A stretch of DNA of 64,000 bases from DTU089 sp964421815. Lineage in GTDB: Bacteria > Bacillota > Clostridia > Oscillospirales > Acutalibacteraceae. How positions within the stretch are numbered: the first letter of the stretch is position 1; the number at the start of each line of letters is the position of its first letter. Location: the NCBI GenBank assembly GCA_964421815.1, contig CAYQYT010000003.1, positions 1-64,000 on the forward strand, written 5' to 3'. Below the pieces are notes generated by a model. It ran no database searches and was not told the origin of the DNA. It saw only the letters and a program-made list of their open reading frames with translations. Below are positions 42,239 to 51,171 of the stretch, piece by piece. Position numbers and translations under genes: made by a program.

Positions 42239-43654
42239 ATGAGAGAATTAACTAAATTTGCAATTATTGCAGATCCCCATTACTACTCCGAAAAACTTGG
42301 GAACAGCGGTAAGGCATACGAACGCAGAGCGGGTTCCGACCAAAAAATGCTTGCACAAAGTCGCGGAACCGTGTTAGCCGCTTTTGAGCAAATCAAAAAT
42401 TCCGATGCTCGATTTTTACTTATAGCGGGCGACCTTTCAAATGACGGCGAATTAGTTTCCCACGAAGAAATGCGGGAACTGCTTTACGAGTTCAAAAAAA
42501 CAATGCCCGTCTATGTTATAACCGCAACTCATGATTGGTGTTGTGATGAAAACCCACGAAGGTACGAAGGTGACAAAGTTTTCAATGATGTTAAAACACT
42601 TGCTCCCGAGGAACTTTCCGATTTTTATAAAGATTTCGGTCCTTCCGAAGCTATTTCGGAATTTCATACCCACCAAGATAAGGTTTCATACGTGGTAAGA
42701 CCCTGCGAAGGTGTTTCTGTTTTTTGCCTTGACGATGACCAAAACGGAAGCGGAGGAGCAGGTTATTCCCATGAACATTTTCAATGGATCAAGGAGCAGA
42801 CTCAAGCCGCAAAAGAACGGGGCGATGTTGTTTTCGGAATGCAACACCATCACCTGTTCTTAACCGAATTTGACCGTGCAATCAACGGCAAGGGCTCCGT
42901 TGAGTACCGAATTGAACAGGTAACAAAATTTGCCGATATCGGTTTCGCTGTAATGTTTACCGGACACTCTCACATGCAACACATTCGAAAGGTTGAAACA
43001 GAGAAAGGCAACCATTTCTATGAAATTAACGTGGGTTCAATAAGCGGTTACCCCGCCCCCATTTGTTACTGCGAAGTTTACGATGGCGGTATTGATATTA
43101 AGACGGCTCACCTTGAAAAGTTCACTCATAACGGCAAGGAATATACAAATGAGTTTCTAAAAAATCACGCTACTTCCCTTTTCAGCGACATAATCAAATC
43201 CGCCGCCGTTAATGAAAAAGATAAGTTTTTAGCCGTTGTTGAGGCTATTGGTTTAACTCCGAAAAAAGCAAGTAAAATTTGGATTATTGCAAAGCCACTG
43301 CTCAAATGGCTTGATAAACTTACAGTTAAAAAAGCAGCAAGAATCCTGAACTTCATTTCATTCGGCAAAGCCATAGACAAAAAAGCCGCAAATGAAATCG
43401 GAGATGTTAAAGTTACTCATATGATTTTCGGCGCATTCCACTCAATTCTTGACGGCTCCCTGACAAAATACGAGGAAGGCTCAGCGTATTATACGGTTTT
43501 TACTCAAGCCTTGGCATTCCCCTTACGTCTTGTTAAAAAGTTACATATAAAAAACGGTGTACTTATAAGAGTACTTACACATATTAAAAATGCGGCACCG
43601 GAAATTATGACCGGAGGTCCCATGGACAATAATAATTGGTTTTGTGAATTTTAA
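42239..43654 (+). CDS. Metallophosphoesterase (471 aa)
   Basis: Calcineurin-like fold: ADPHYYS (in place of DxH), AGDLSNDGE, ATHDWC where GNHD is usual, GMQHHHLF and GHSHMQHI. So all metal-ligand blocks are present, with a variant third motif. The C-terminal 170 residues form an extra helical region rich in Lys and Ala. No signal peptide. Close to the purple-acid/3',5'-cAMP phosphodiesterase group; the substrate is unknown. It probably acts in the cytosol and pairs with the lipoprotein upstream in expression. Confidence 0.85.
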   Translation: MRELTKFAIIADPHYYSEKLGNSGKAYERRAGSDQKMLAQSRGTVLAAFEQIKNSDARFLLIAGDLSNDGELVSHEEMRELLYEFKKTMPVYVITATHDWCCDENPRRYEGDKVFNDVKTLAPEELSDFYKDFGPSEAISEFHTHQDKVSYVVRPCEGVSVFCLDDDQNGSGGAGYSHEHFQWIKEQTQAAKERGDVVFGMQHHHLFLTEFDRAINGKGSVEYRIEQVTKFADIGFAVMFTGHSHMQHIRKVETEKGNHFYEINVGSISGYPAPICYCEVYDGGIDIKTAHLEKFTHNGKEYTNEFLKNHATSLFSDIIKSAAVNEKDKFLAVVEAIGLTPKKASKIWIIAKPLLKWLDKLTVKKAARILNFISFGKAIDKKAANEIGDVKVTHMIFGAFHSILDGSLTKYEEGSAYYTVFTQALAFPLRLVKKLHIKNGVLIRVLTHIKNAAPEIMTGGPMDNNNWFCEF

Positions 43655-43661
43655 TAATAAC

Positions 43662-43705
43662 AAAATGGGCTGTAAAAAAACGATAGTTTTTTTACAGCCC
43701 ATTTT
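43662..43705. terminator. Very strong bidirectional terminator
   Basis: A perfect 19-bp inverted repeat (43662-43680 with 43687-43705), loop CGATAG, with runs of seven A and seven T inside the stem. It separates convergent genes. Confidence 0.85.
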
Positions 43706-43713
43706 AGATATCT

Positions 43714-44541
43714 TTATTTAGAATTTACAATTTCTGCATTAAACTGTTCCCTTGCACGAGCGGCATTTTGTTCCATTTCGGCAATTTCAGCTTTTCTTTT
43801 TTCCATTCTTTCCACATACTCGGAAAGGTCTTTGTATTTAACGGGAACATTCTGCTTTTTAATAAGAATGTTAAGCACAATAACTACAACAAAGCCCAAA
43901 ATAACAAGGAATGAACCGATACCGATGTTTCCGGAATACATTGCTCCAAAGTTTGAAGTAAGTTGGCTGTTGAAAACCAAGAAAGAAATTATACTCAAAA
44001 TCGTGAAACCGATTCCGCAAGAAGAAAGGGTTAAATTTCTCTTGAAACCTTTGGGAGAACAGGAAACCGAATCAAAGGGTATATTCAAAATTGCAAATAC
44101 TGCGGCAACAAGAATGAAAAGTATGGAAAGAATATAGGTAATAAACGCTACTCTGGTAATATCGGAACCGCTGATCATATCAAAAACAATTCCGAAATCC
44201 ATCTCCATAAGAACATCCATTACAACATTGAGGATGGAAATGTTTGCGTCAATAGTCTTATAGGGCATATTCACCGTAATATGCGCCAAGGGTAAAAACA
44301 ACATCCCAATGGGAATAAACAATGAAATAAGACGAACTATTGAAAGTTTTGTACCTATGAAAGCAAATTTCACTCTGTCCATCTTAGGTTGAAATCTGAT
44401 GTGTTCTTCTTCTGCCATATCGGCATCCTCCGCAAGCCTTTCCTGATGATTATAGTACATAAGGTTAACACCGCACTTGGGACATTCAGCCTTTACGTCA
44501 ATCATTCTCAACTTATAACCGCATTTAGGACAATTAGCCAT
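43714..44541 (-). CDS. Zinc-ribbon membrane protein (275 aa)
   Basis: The N-terminus holds two Cys pairs (CPKCGYKL at 4-11, CPKCGVNL about 20-27), a zinc ribbon. Four transmembrane helices lie in the middle (about 70-90, 130-155, 175-195, 205-225), and a charged coiled-coil tail ends the protein (VERMEKRKAEIAEMEQNAAR). This pattern is frequent in Clostridia and of unknown use; a membrane stress sensor or a scaffold is possible. Confidence 0.7.
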   Translation of the reverse strand: MANCPKCGYKLRMIDVKAECPKCGVNLMYYNHQERLAEDADMAEEEHIRFQPKMDRVKFAFIGTKLSIVRLISLFIPIGMLFLPLAHITVNMPYKTIDANISILNVVMDVLMEMDFGIVFDMISGSDITRVAFITYILSILFILVAAVFAILNIPFDSVSCSPKGFKRNLTLSSCGIGFTILSIISFLVFNSQLTSNFGAMYSGNIGIGSFLVILGFVVVIVLNILIKKQNVPVKYKDLSEYVERMEKRKAEIAEMEQNAARAREQFNAEIVNSK

Positions 44542-44652
44542 ACAATCTCCTGCCTATTCATATTATAATACTTTCCACATTATAGCACACTATTTTAATA
44601 TTTTCAATAAAAAAATAATAAAATCAGCGGCAAAACAGTAAAAGATGTTTAA

Positions 44653-45597
44653 TTATTTCTTTGAAATAGCAAGTTTAGCCTTTTTAACGATGTTATCAGC
44701 GTCAAGACCGAATATGTGTAGAAGTTCAACAGCGGGGCCTGATTTACCGAAAGTGTCCTCTACGCCCACCTTAACAACGGGCACCGGATATTCTCCGCAA
44801 ACTGCATCACAAACGGCATCTCCCAAACCGCCCACAACATTGTGTTCTTCGGCGGTTACTATACAGCCGGTTTTCTTTGCGGCTTTAACAACTGCCTCTT
44901 TATCCAAAGGCTTAATTGTGTGCATATTTATAAGTTCAACAGAAATGCCCTCGTCCCCAAGTATCTTTGCGGCTTCGATTGCTTCCTTTACCAAAAGACC
45001 CGTAGCAATGATTGTTACATCACTACCCTCTTTAAGAGTTACGGCTTTACCGATTTCAAACTTATAGTCCTCATCAAAAATTCTCGGAACGGCAAGTCTT
45101 CCGAAACGCATATATACGGGGCCATCATGCTCTGCGGCGGCAAGTACCGCGGCTCTTGCTTCAATATCATCGGCAGGGTTAAGAATAACCATGCCCGGAA
45201 TTGAACGCATAAGTGCTATATCTTCACAACATTGGTGGCTTGCACCATCTTCACCAACGGAAATACCTGCATGGGTAGCACCGATTTTTACATTAAGATG
45301 GGGGTATGCAATTGTGTTTCTCACCTGCTCAAATGCTCTGCCTGCGGAGAACATTGCAAAAGATGATGCAAAAACCGTGTAACCCGTTGTTGCAAGACCT
45401 GCCGCAACACCCATCATGTTACCCTCCGCAATACCCGTATCAAAAAATCTATCGGGGAATGCTTTTTTAAATGCACCTGTTTTTGTTGCTGCAGCAAGGT
45501 CTGCATCAAGAACAAGAACATTGGGATTCTTTTCGCCTAATTCAACAAGCGTTTTGCCGTAAGCGTCACGAGTTGCTGTTTTAATTACTTCTGCCAT
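44653..45597 (-). CDS. Transketolase, C-terminal subunit (314 aa)
   Basis: The pyrimidine-binding and C-terminal domains of transketolase as a separate chain. GIAEGNMMGVAAGLA carries the catalytic glutamate, followed by TVFASSFAMFSAGRAFEQVR and GATHAGISVGEDGASHQ. It works with the N-terminal subunit encoded four bases upstream. Together they move two-carbon units in the non-oxidative pentose phosphate pathway. Split transketolases are common in Clostridia. It is the last gene of the long leftward run. Confidence 0.93.
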   Translation of the reverse strand: MAEVIKTATRDAYGKTLVELGEKNPNVLVLDADLAAATKTGAFKKAFPDRFFDTGIAEGNMMGVAAGLATTGYTVFASSFAMFSAGRAFEQVRNTIAYPHLNVKIGATHAGISVGEDGASHQCCEDIALMRSIPGMVILNPADDIEARAAVLAAAEHDGPVYMRFGRLAVPRIFDEDYKFEIGKAVTLKEGSDVTIIATGLLVKEAIEAAKILGDEGISVELINMHTIKPLDKEAVVKAAKKTGCIVTAEEHNVVGGLGDAVCDAVCGEYPVPVVKVGVEDTFGKSGPAVELLHIFGLDADNIVKKAKLAISKK

Positions 45598-45600
45598 AAC

Positions 45601-46443
45601 TTAACCCTCCAAATCTTTAAGTTCTGCTTCAAGTTCTGCCATTGCGATTTCATACTGCTCTGCATTGGGGGCGGCACCGTGCCAATTCACCTGATTTTCC
45701 ATAAAGGAAACGCCTTTACCTTTTACCGACTTTGCGATAATTGCGGTGGGCTTGCCCTTGCATATTTTTGCGGAATTAAGGGCAGATTCGATATCATCAA
45801 AACTATGGGCGTCAATTTCAATTACGTTCCAACCGAAAGCGGCGAATTTTTCGGGAATAGGATAGGGAGAGTTAACCTCCTCAACGGAGCCGTCAATCTG
45901 AAGATTGTTGTTATCAACAAAAGCAACAAGGTTATCAAGTTTCTTTGCGGCGGCATACATAGCGGCCTCCCAAACCTGACCTTCTTCAATTTCACCGTCA
46001 CCTAAAATTGTATAAACTCTGAATGAATCTCCTTTGAGTTTTGCACCCAAAGCCATACCGCAGGCGGCTGATATACCTTGACCGAGAGATCCCGAACTGA
46101 TATCAATACCGGGAAGATAATGCATACTGGGATGTCCCTGAAGTCTTGAATCCACTTTACGAAGTGTTTTCAGTTCCTCAACGGGGAAATACCCTCTCTG
46201 TGCCATTACAGAATAAAGAGCAGGAGCCGCATGACCTTTTGAAAGAACAAATCTGTCCCTGCTATCCTTTTTAGGTTCCTGAGGGTCTATATTCATTTCT
46301 TTAAAATAGAGATAAGTTAAAATCTCCGCAATAGAAAGGGATCCACCGGGATGACCGGATTTTGCATTGAAAGTTCCCTCAATAATGCCCATACGAACAT
46401 TACAAGCGATTTTGGCCAATTCTTTTTTAGAATTTATGTCCAT
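45601..46443 (-). CDS. Transketolase, N-terminal subunit (280 aa)
   Basis: The thiamine-diphosphate-binding domain: NAKSGHPGGSLSIAEILTYL, then DISSGSLGQGIS and the cofactor motif GDGEIEEGQVWEAAMYA through FVDNNNLQIDG. It forms a complex with the C-terminal half. It lies 14 bases downstream of the HAD gene. Together with araD it implies active pentose use, though the two loci are not linked in one operon. Confidence 0.93.
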   Translation of the reverse strand: MDINSKKELAKIACNVRMGIIEGTFNAKSGHPGGSLSIAEILTYLYFKEMNIDPQEPKKDSRDRFVLSKGHAAPALYSVMAQRGYFPVEELKTLRKVDSRLQGHPSMHYLPGIDISSGSLGQGISAACGMALGAKLKGDSFRVYTILGDGEIEEGQVWEAAMYAAAKKLDNLVAFVDNNNLQIDGSVEEVNSPYPIPEKFAAFGWNVIEIDAHSFDDIESALNSAKICKGKPTAIIAKSVKGKGVSFMENQVNWHGAAPNAEQYEIAMAELEAELKDLEG

Positions 46444-46457
46444 TATAATGCCTCCAA

Positions 46458-47285
46458 TTATTTAATATAATTTGTTTCAATATAGTTTATAAAATCAGCA
46501 ACTGCACCGTCATTGCAATGACATGTTACATACTCGCAAATTTCTTTGATATCATCGGGAGCCTGACCGCAGCAAACCGGGTGCTCCACCCTTTTGAGCA
46601 TATCAACATCATTATAATAATCACCCACAGCAGCCGTATTTTCTTTATTAACATTTAAAAGTTCCGCAAGTTTAATTACCGCAGTTCCCTTGTTTACGCC
46701 TTTATTAACAATTTCCAATGTGAAAGGCGAAGTGTTAAAACACTCAAAGAGTTTTTGATTTTCTTCGCTTTTGAATATTGCCTTTAGTTTTTTTACTAAA
46801 CCGGGCATACCGAAAAAACAAACTTTTCCCCAAATGCCCCTTGGCAAGTCCGAAACTTTTTTACAAAGTTCACAATCCAAATCATCCATTTTCGAAATAA
46901 CATATCCGTAGGCACATTTACGGGTGGCACGATATATTTTCTCGGGAGCAAATACTGTAAGTTGTGCAAACTTATGCTCCGCTAACACATCCAATATAAC
47001 TTCCTCACCCTCGGGAGTTATGGGATCTACATATATTATTTTCTTTTCTCTGAAATCATATATACCCGCGCCGTTGAGAATAATTGCAGGTGTATCTATG
47101 CCTAATTTTTTATAATGTATTGATAAAGATGGCAAATTTCTTCCTGAACACAGGGTAAAATTCCCGCCGTTTTCGACATAGTGCCTTATTGCCAAACGAT
47201 TTTTTTCGGGTAGCGTCTGGGCTTTTGTGTTCAATGTTCCGTCTATATCAGATACAAGCAACCAATTTTTATAACCTTCATTCAT
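46458..47285 (-). CDS. HAD-family Cof-type phosphatase (275 aa)
   Basis: Catalytic SDIDGTLNTK (DxD motif), a C2-type cap domain in the middle, a lysine after the cap (VNKGTAVIKLAELL) and motif IV AVGDYYNDVDML. Typical of sugar-phosphate or flavin-type hydrolases of the Cof group, cytosolic and magnesium dependent. The individual substrate is not predictable. Its start codon touches the stop of the rluD-like gene. Confidence 0.9.
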   Translation of the reverse strand: MNEGYKNWLLVSDIDGTLNTKAQTLPEKNRLAIRHYVENGGNFTLCSGRNLPSLSIHYKKLGIDTPAIILNGAGIYDFREKKIIYVDPITPEGEEVILDVLAEHKFAQLTVFAPEKIYRATRKCAYGYVISKMDDLDCELCKKVSDLPRGIWGKVCFFGMPGLVKKLKAIFKSEENQKLFECFNTSPFTLEIVNKGVNKGTAVIKLAELLNVNKENTAAVGDYYNDVDMLKRVEHPVCCGQAPDDIKEICEYVTCHCNDGAVADFINYIETNYIK

Positions 47286-48199
47286 TATGATATTCTCCTA
47301 AGAAAATCCTTAAAGTATTCCGGCAAATCAGCGGTAAATTCAAGATATTCATTGGTAATAGGATGAATAAAACCGATTGTTGCGGCATGGAGACACTGTC
47401 CCTGCAAGCCGTATGTTTTCTTCGGATTTCCGTAAATAGCATCCCCTGCAACAGGAGTCCCTCTATAAGCCATGTGCACTCTTATTTGGTGAGTTCGACC
47501 GGTTTCAAGACGTACTTTTAGATATGTAAAACCGTTAAATCTCTCAACAACCTCAAAATGTGTAATTGCATTTTTGGAGTTCTTGTCCGTAATCGCCTGC
47601 TTTTTACGGTCTTTTGGGTGTCGTCCAATCGGAGCATCAATAGTTCCGCTGTCATCTTTAACGTTTCCCACAACAACGGTTTTGTACTCCCGGGTAAAAC
47701 TGTGTTCTTTTATCTGCCGGGCAAGACCTTTGTGGGCAGCATCCGTCTTTGCAACTATTAAAAGTCCGCTGGTGTCCTTATCTATTCTATGAACAATACC
47801 CGGTCTTATAACCCCGTTTATACCCGACAGAGAATCTCCGCAATGGTATAGAAGCGCATTAACAAGAGTTCCGGTGTAATTCCCTGCGGCAGGATGAACA
47901 ACCATTCCTTTTGGTTTATTAACCACAAGCAAATATTCATCCTCAAAGACAATATCAAGGGGTATGTTCTCGGGTATTACGGAGAGGGTTTTAGGTTCGG
48001 GCAGAACAACCGTAATCAAATCATTAAATTTGACGGAATACTTTTTGCTTTCATTTTTTCCGTTAACAAGAATATTACCCGAATCAAGTAACTGTTGAAC
48101 TGCATTACGCGACAAATCCTCACAAAGCAAAGTAATTGCCTTGTCCAACCTTAAACCCACTGCTTCTTGTGGAATCGTGTAATCATTCTGCTGCATCAT
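47285..48199 (-). CDS. RluD-type pseudouridine synthase (304 aa)
   Basis: An N-terminal S4 RNA-binding domain (LRLDKAITLLCEDLSRN and VNGKNESKKY) plus a RluA-family catalytic domain with the signature HRIDKDTSGLLIVAK, whose aspartate attacks the uridine, followed by RLETGRTHQIRVHMA. It probably modifies 23S rRNA. The lspA-rluD order is widespread in Gram-positives, and here the two genes overlap by 17 bases. Confidence 0.92.
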   Translation of the reverse strand: MMQQNDYTIPQEAVGLRLDKAITLLCEDLSRNAVQQLLDSGNILVNGKNESKKYSVKFNDLITVVLPEPKTLSVIPENIPLDIVFEDEYLLVVNKPKGMVVHPAAGNYTGTLVNALLYHCGDSLSGINGVIRPGIVHRIDKDTSGLLIVAKTDAAHKGLARQIKEHSFTREYKTVVVGNVKDDSGTIDAPIGRHPKDRKKQAITDKNSKNAITHFEVVERFNGFTYLKVRLETGRTHQIRVHMAYRGTPVAGDAIYGNPKKTYGLQGQCLHAATIGFIHPITNEYLEFTADLPEYFKDFLRRIS

Positions 48200-48698
48200 T
48201 TTTCTCCGTTTCTACATTCTCAACGGATTTTTTCTGTTTAACGGAATCCATAATTAAATCAACAATTAAATAAATTATCAAAGCAAAGGCCCCGACAGTT
48301 ATAAGACAGTCCGCAAAATTGAAAACCGCAAAATCAACAAACAACGGCTCAATGAAATCCACAACATAATGTAAGCGAAGTCTGTCAATTATATTCCCTA
48401 TACCCCCGGAAATCATAAACAAAAGGCAAAGATTAATCAATTTGTTTTGACTTTTGTTTTTAACTAAAAAGAAAATTGTAAATCCCAGAAGAATTAAGGA
48501 AAAACCTGTGAGAAAAGCCGTGCATGCTGAAAAGGAGCCGAATATTGCACCCGTGTTTTCCACGTAACGAAAACGCAATACACCGTCAATGATGTCGATA
48601 TACTGTATGGGTTTCAAATAATTTATTACCAATAATTTAATAATCTGATCTGCACCGACTAAAGCACAACACAAAAATACCGCTGCAATTACTGACAT
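48183..48698 (-). CDS. lspA: Lipoprotein signal peptidase
   Basis: Four transmembrane helices and the two catalytic aspartates in GGIGNIIDRL and FNFADCLITVG. Removes signal peptides from lipidated precursors such as the DUF4474 lipoprotein in this window. At 171 residues it has normal size, with a charged C-terminal tail (KQKKSVENVETEKND) that overlaps the start of the rluD-like gene. Confidence 0.95.
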   Translation of the reverse strand: MSVIAAVFLCCALVGADQIIKLLVINYLKPIQYIDIIDGVLRFRYVENTGAIFGSFSACTAFLTGFSLILLGFTIFFLVKNKSQNKLINLCLLFMISGGIGNIIDRLRLHYVVDFIEPLFVDFAVFNFADCLITVGAFALIIYLIVDLIMDSVKQKKSVENVETEKNDAAE

Positions 48699-48715
48699 CC
48701 GTTATACACCTTACA

Positions 48716-49903
48716 TTATTTTTTTCTTCTAAAGAAACCGCGTTTCTTTTTCGGCTCATCACCATCATCTTCAACTTCTTCAGATTCCGAATCAATAGTT
48801 TCAAATGAATCGAACATCGATGTATTTTCGGAATCATCTGAATTTGAGAAAATATTCAAAGCTTCGTTGACATTGAAAGCATCCACGGAAAAGCCCTTTG
48901 AAATCGGAATATCTTTAGGTTCGTTGTCAGACTCTTCCTCTTCTTCATCTTCTTCCTCTTCGGCTGATTCAGAATCATCTTCGTCATCAGTCGATTCGAA
49001 GTTATCTGTTGCAGAATCTAAAGTGTCGTAATCATCATCCGATGCCTCCTCTATATCTTCTGCACCATCATCACTGATAAACTCAAGCGTTGCATTTTCT
49101 TCAAAAAAATCATAGGGCAAAGTGGTCTTTACGACCTCTTCATTTTCCGAGATTTCTTCTTCAAAATCCTCAATACCGGAATCAACTGCTACTGTCTCGT
49201 TGAATACTTCATTATCTTCTTCAATAGGAATCGAATCTTCCTCAACAGCAATGGTTTCCTCTGTTACTTTTTCGGCGGCTTCTTCAACTGCAAGTTCCGG
49301 AAGTTTTGAGATTAACTCAATATGAGCCTTGTACTGTGCAAGAATGGACGCTCTGAAATCGGAAACCTCTTTTTTCAGCATCTCGTAATGAATTGATTCG
49401 CTTGTTATTGTTCTTGTTGCGGCACCGACTGTGTCGCTTGCGGAATCATTCGCCGCAATAAGAATTCCGTGGGCTTCTTCTTTAGCCTTATTTATTATTT
49501 CCTCCGCTTTATCCCGTGCAATGGACAAAAGCAAATCGGAATCGGCAATAGCCTGTTTTTCCGCATCGGATTTTATAATGTCAGCCTCGCCTTTTGCAGC
49601 AGCAAGAATAGCTTCAGCCTCGGCTTTTGAATCTTCAACAGAGGACTCAGCCTCTTTTACGATAATATCAGCCGCTTTTTGTGCACCTAAAACAGCCTGT
49701 TTAATCTCAGCCTCATTTTGTTTAAACTGTTCGAGTCTGTCTGCAAGCAAACTTATTCTTTTAACCAGTTCAGCGTTTTCTCTATAAATTTTTTCGTAAG
49801 CAACCGCTACTTCACCGAAAAAGTTGTCAACATCATCTGACTTATACGCATTTCTTCCTGCACCTTTAAATTCATACTCTCTGAGTTCAGACGGCGTCAT
49901 CAT
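48716..49903 (-). CDS. divIVA: DivIVA-family cell-division/polarity protein (395 aa)
   Basis: The N-terminal DivIVA membrane-binding motif (MTPSELREYEFKGAGRNAYK, then SDDVDNFF), a long coiled coil rich in Ala/Glu/Lys (about 40-190), then about 200 residues of very acidic, probably disordered tail ending in the basic stretch KKKRGFFRRKK. DivIVA recognises curved membrane at the septum and poles. The acidic tail is much longer than in B. subtilis. It is next to sepF and yggS, the conserved Gram-positive division cluster. Confidence 0.92.
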   Translation of the reverse strand: MMTPSELREYEFKGAGRNAYKSDDVDNFFGEVAVAYEKIYRENAELVKRISLLADRLEQFKQNEAEIKQAVLGAQKAADIIVKEAESSVEDSKAEAEAILAAAKGEADIIKSDAEKQAIADSDLLLSIARDKAEEIINKAKEEAHGILIAANDSASDTVGAATRTITSESIHYEMLKKEVSDFRASILAQYKAHIELISKLPELAVEEAAEKVTEETIAVEEDSIPIEEDNEVFNETVAVDSGIEDFEEEISENEEVVKTTLPYDFFEENATLEFISDDGAEDIEEASDDDYDTLDSATDNFESTDDEDDSESAEEEEDEEEEESDNEPKDIPISKGFSVDAFNVNEALNIFSNSDDSENTSMFDSFETIDSESEEVEDDGDEPKKKRGFFRRKK

Positions 49904-49930
49904 AATAAATTCCCCACTTCCGTAATATAT

Positions 49931-50425
49931 TTAGAAAAATACACCTGTATTTTCAAGTTCATCTATAAGGTCACCCGAAACATTTACATTATAGGGTGTA
50001 ATAATATAGGTATTTGTTGATACCTTTTTAAGTTGACCTCCGTTGGCATATGCTACACCGTTGAGAAGGTCAACAAGTCTTCTTGAAACATCCTTGCTTG
50101 CCGCTTCAAGATTAAGCACAACCGTTCTTTTATCATTTAGATGGTCGGCGATTGCGCGTGCATCCTCAAATTTATCGGGTTTCACAAGAACTACCTGCAA
50201 CATTGCGGTTGTTCTGACATCAACAACTCTGCTGGGATCATTTGAAGTGCTTCTTCTTGCTCTGGAAGCAACACGATGGGTTTCGGGCTCATAGTCATCA
50301 TAAGAAGACGCACTTGAAAAAGGACGTGCTTCAAAAGCTTCCTGTGTTTCTTCCTGTGCCGATTCTTCAAAATCTTCCTCGTCCTCTGTGTTAGTAAATT
50401 TTTTCCAATAATCCATGAATGACAT
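49931..50425 (-). CDS. sepF: SepF, FtsZ-bundling septum protein
   Basis: The N-terminal amphipathic helix MSFMDYWKKF anchors the protein to membrane. An acidic and Arg-rich linker follows (about 20-70), then the SepF core: VVLVKPDKFEDARAIADHLN, VVLNLEAASKDVSRRLVDLL and GVAYANGGQLKKVSTNTYII. SepF tethers FtsZ to the membrane in Gram-positives. The ribosome site GGAGG is well placed. Sits between yggS-like and divIVA. Confidence 0.95.
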   Translation of the reverse strand: MSFMDYWKKFTNTEDEEDFEESAQEETQEAFEARPFSSASSYDDYEPETHRVASRARRSTSNDPSRVVDVRTTAMLQVVLVKPDKFEDARAIADHLNDKRTVVLNLEAASKDVSRRLVDLLNGVAYANGGQLKKVSTNTYIITPYNVNVSGDLIDELENTGVFF

Positions 50426-50439
50426 AAAATAACCTCCGT

Positions 50440-51171
50440 TTATTTATAATTACGTGCTCCGAAAATTGCGGAGCCGACTCTTACCAAATTTGAACCATGT
50501 AAAATGGCTTCTTTATAGTCCCCGGACATACCCATTGACAATATTTTAAAATCAAAGTTGGAGAAATTACCCTCCTTGATTTCGTTATAATAATTGCTCA
50601 TTCTGTCAAAATACTTTTCAAGTTCCAAAGTGTTTTCACATATTGGCGGAATTGTCATAAGACCTTTCACCGATATGTTTGGCAACAGAGAAATCTGATT
50701 CAGGGAATCCTCAAACTCACCTTTGTCGAAACCTGTTTTACTGTCCTCATCACCTATATTGATTTCCAAAAGGATTTCGGTTACAGTTCCCGATTTAACA
50801 GATTCATCCGAGATACTTTTTGCAACTCTTAAACTGTCAACGGATTGAATCATATCAACTTTTCCGACAATTTTTTTCACTTTGTTTGTTTGAAGGTGAC
50901 CTATTAGATGCTTTTCGATTTTTTCTAAATTCAGTTCATTCTCCTTTGAAAGAAATTCCTGAACCTTGTTTTCACCGATCAGGTCAATACCGCAATTATT
51001 GATTGCGTGGTTAATATATTCGGTACAAACAGTCTTTGTAACCGCCATAAGCCGAACATCCTCGGGAGAACGGTACGATTTAATCGCAGACTCTGCAATT
51101 TCATTTTTTATACGTTTGATGTTTTCGGAAATAACCGAAAAATGCGACTCATCAAACAAGTTTGTTGTCAT
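50440..51171 (-). CDS. YggS/PROSC-family PLP homeostasis protein
   Basis: A pyridoxal-phosphate-binding TIM barrel with the lysine in MAVTKTV, then IGENKVQEFLSKENEL, HLIGHLQTNKVKKIV and SMGMSGDYKEAI with the phosphate loop. It keeps PLP available and balances amino- and keto-acids. ATG at 51171 is used (AAGGGG upstream) instead of the TTG at 51180. Its position beside sepF is conserved in Firmicutes. Confidence 0.92.
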   Translation of the reverse strand: MTTNLFDESHFSVISENIKRIKNEIAESAIKSYRSPEDVRLMAVTKTVCTEYINHAINNCGIDLIGENKVQEFLSKENELNLEKIEKHLIGHLQTNKVKKIVGKVDMIQSVDSLRVAKSISDESVKSGTVTEILLEINIGDEDSKTGFDKGEFEDSLNQISLLPNISVKGLMTIPPICENTLELEKYFDRMSNYYNEIKEGNFSNFDFKILSMGMSGDYKEAILHGSNLVRVGSAIFGARNYK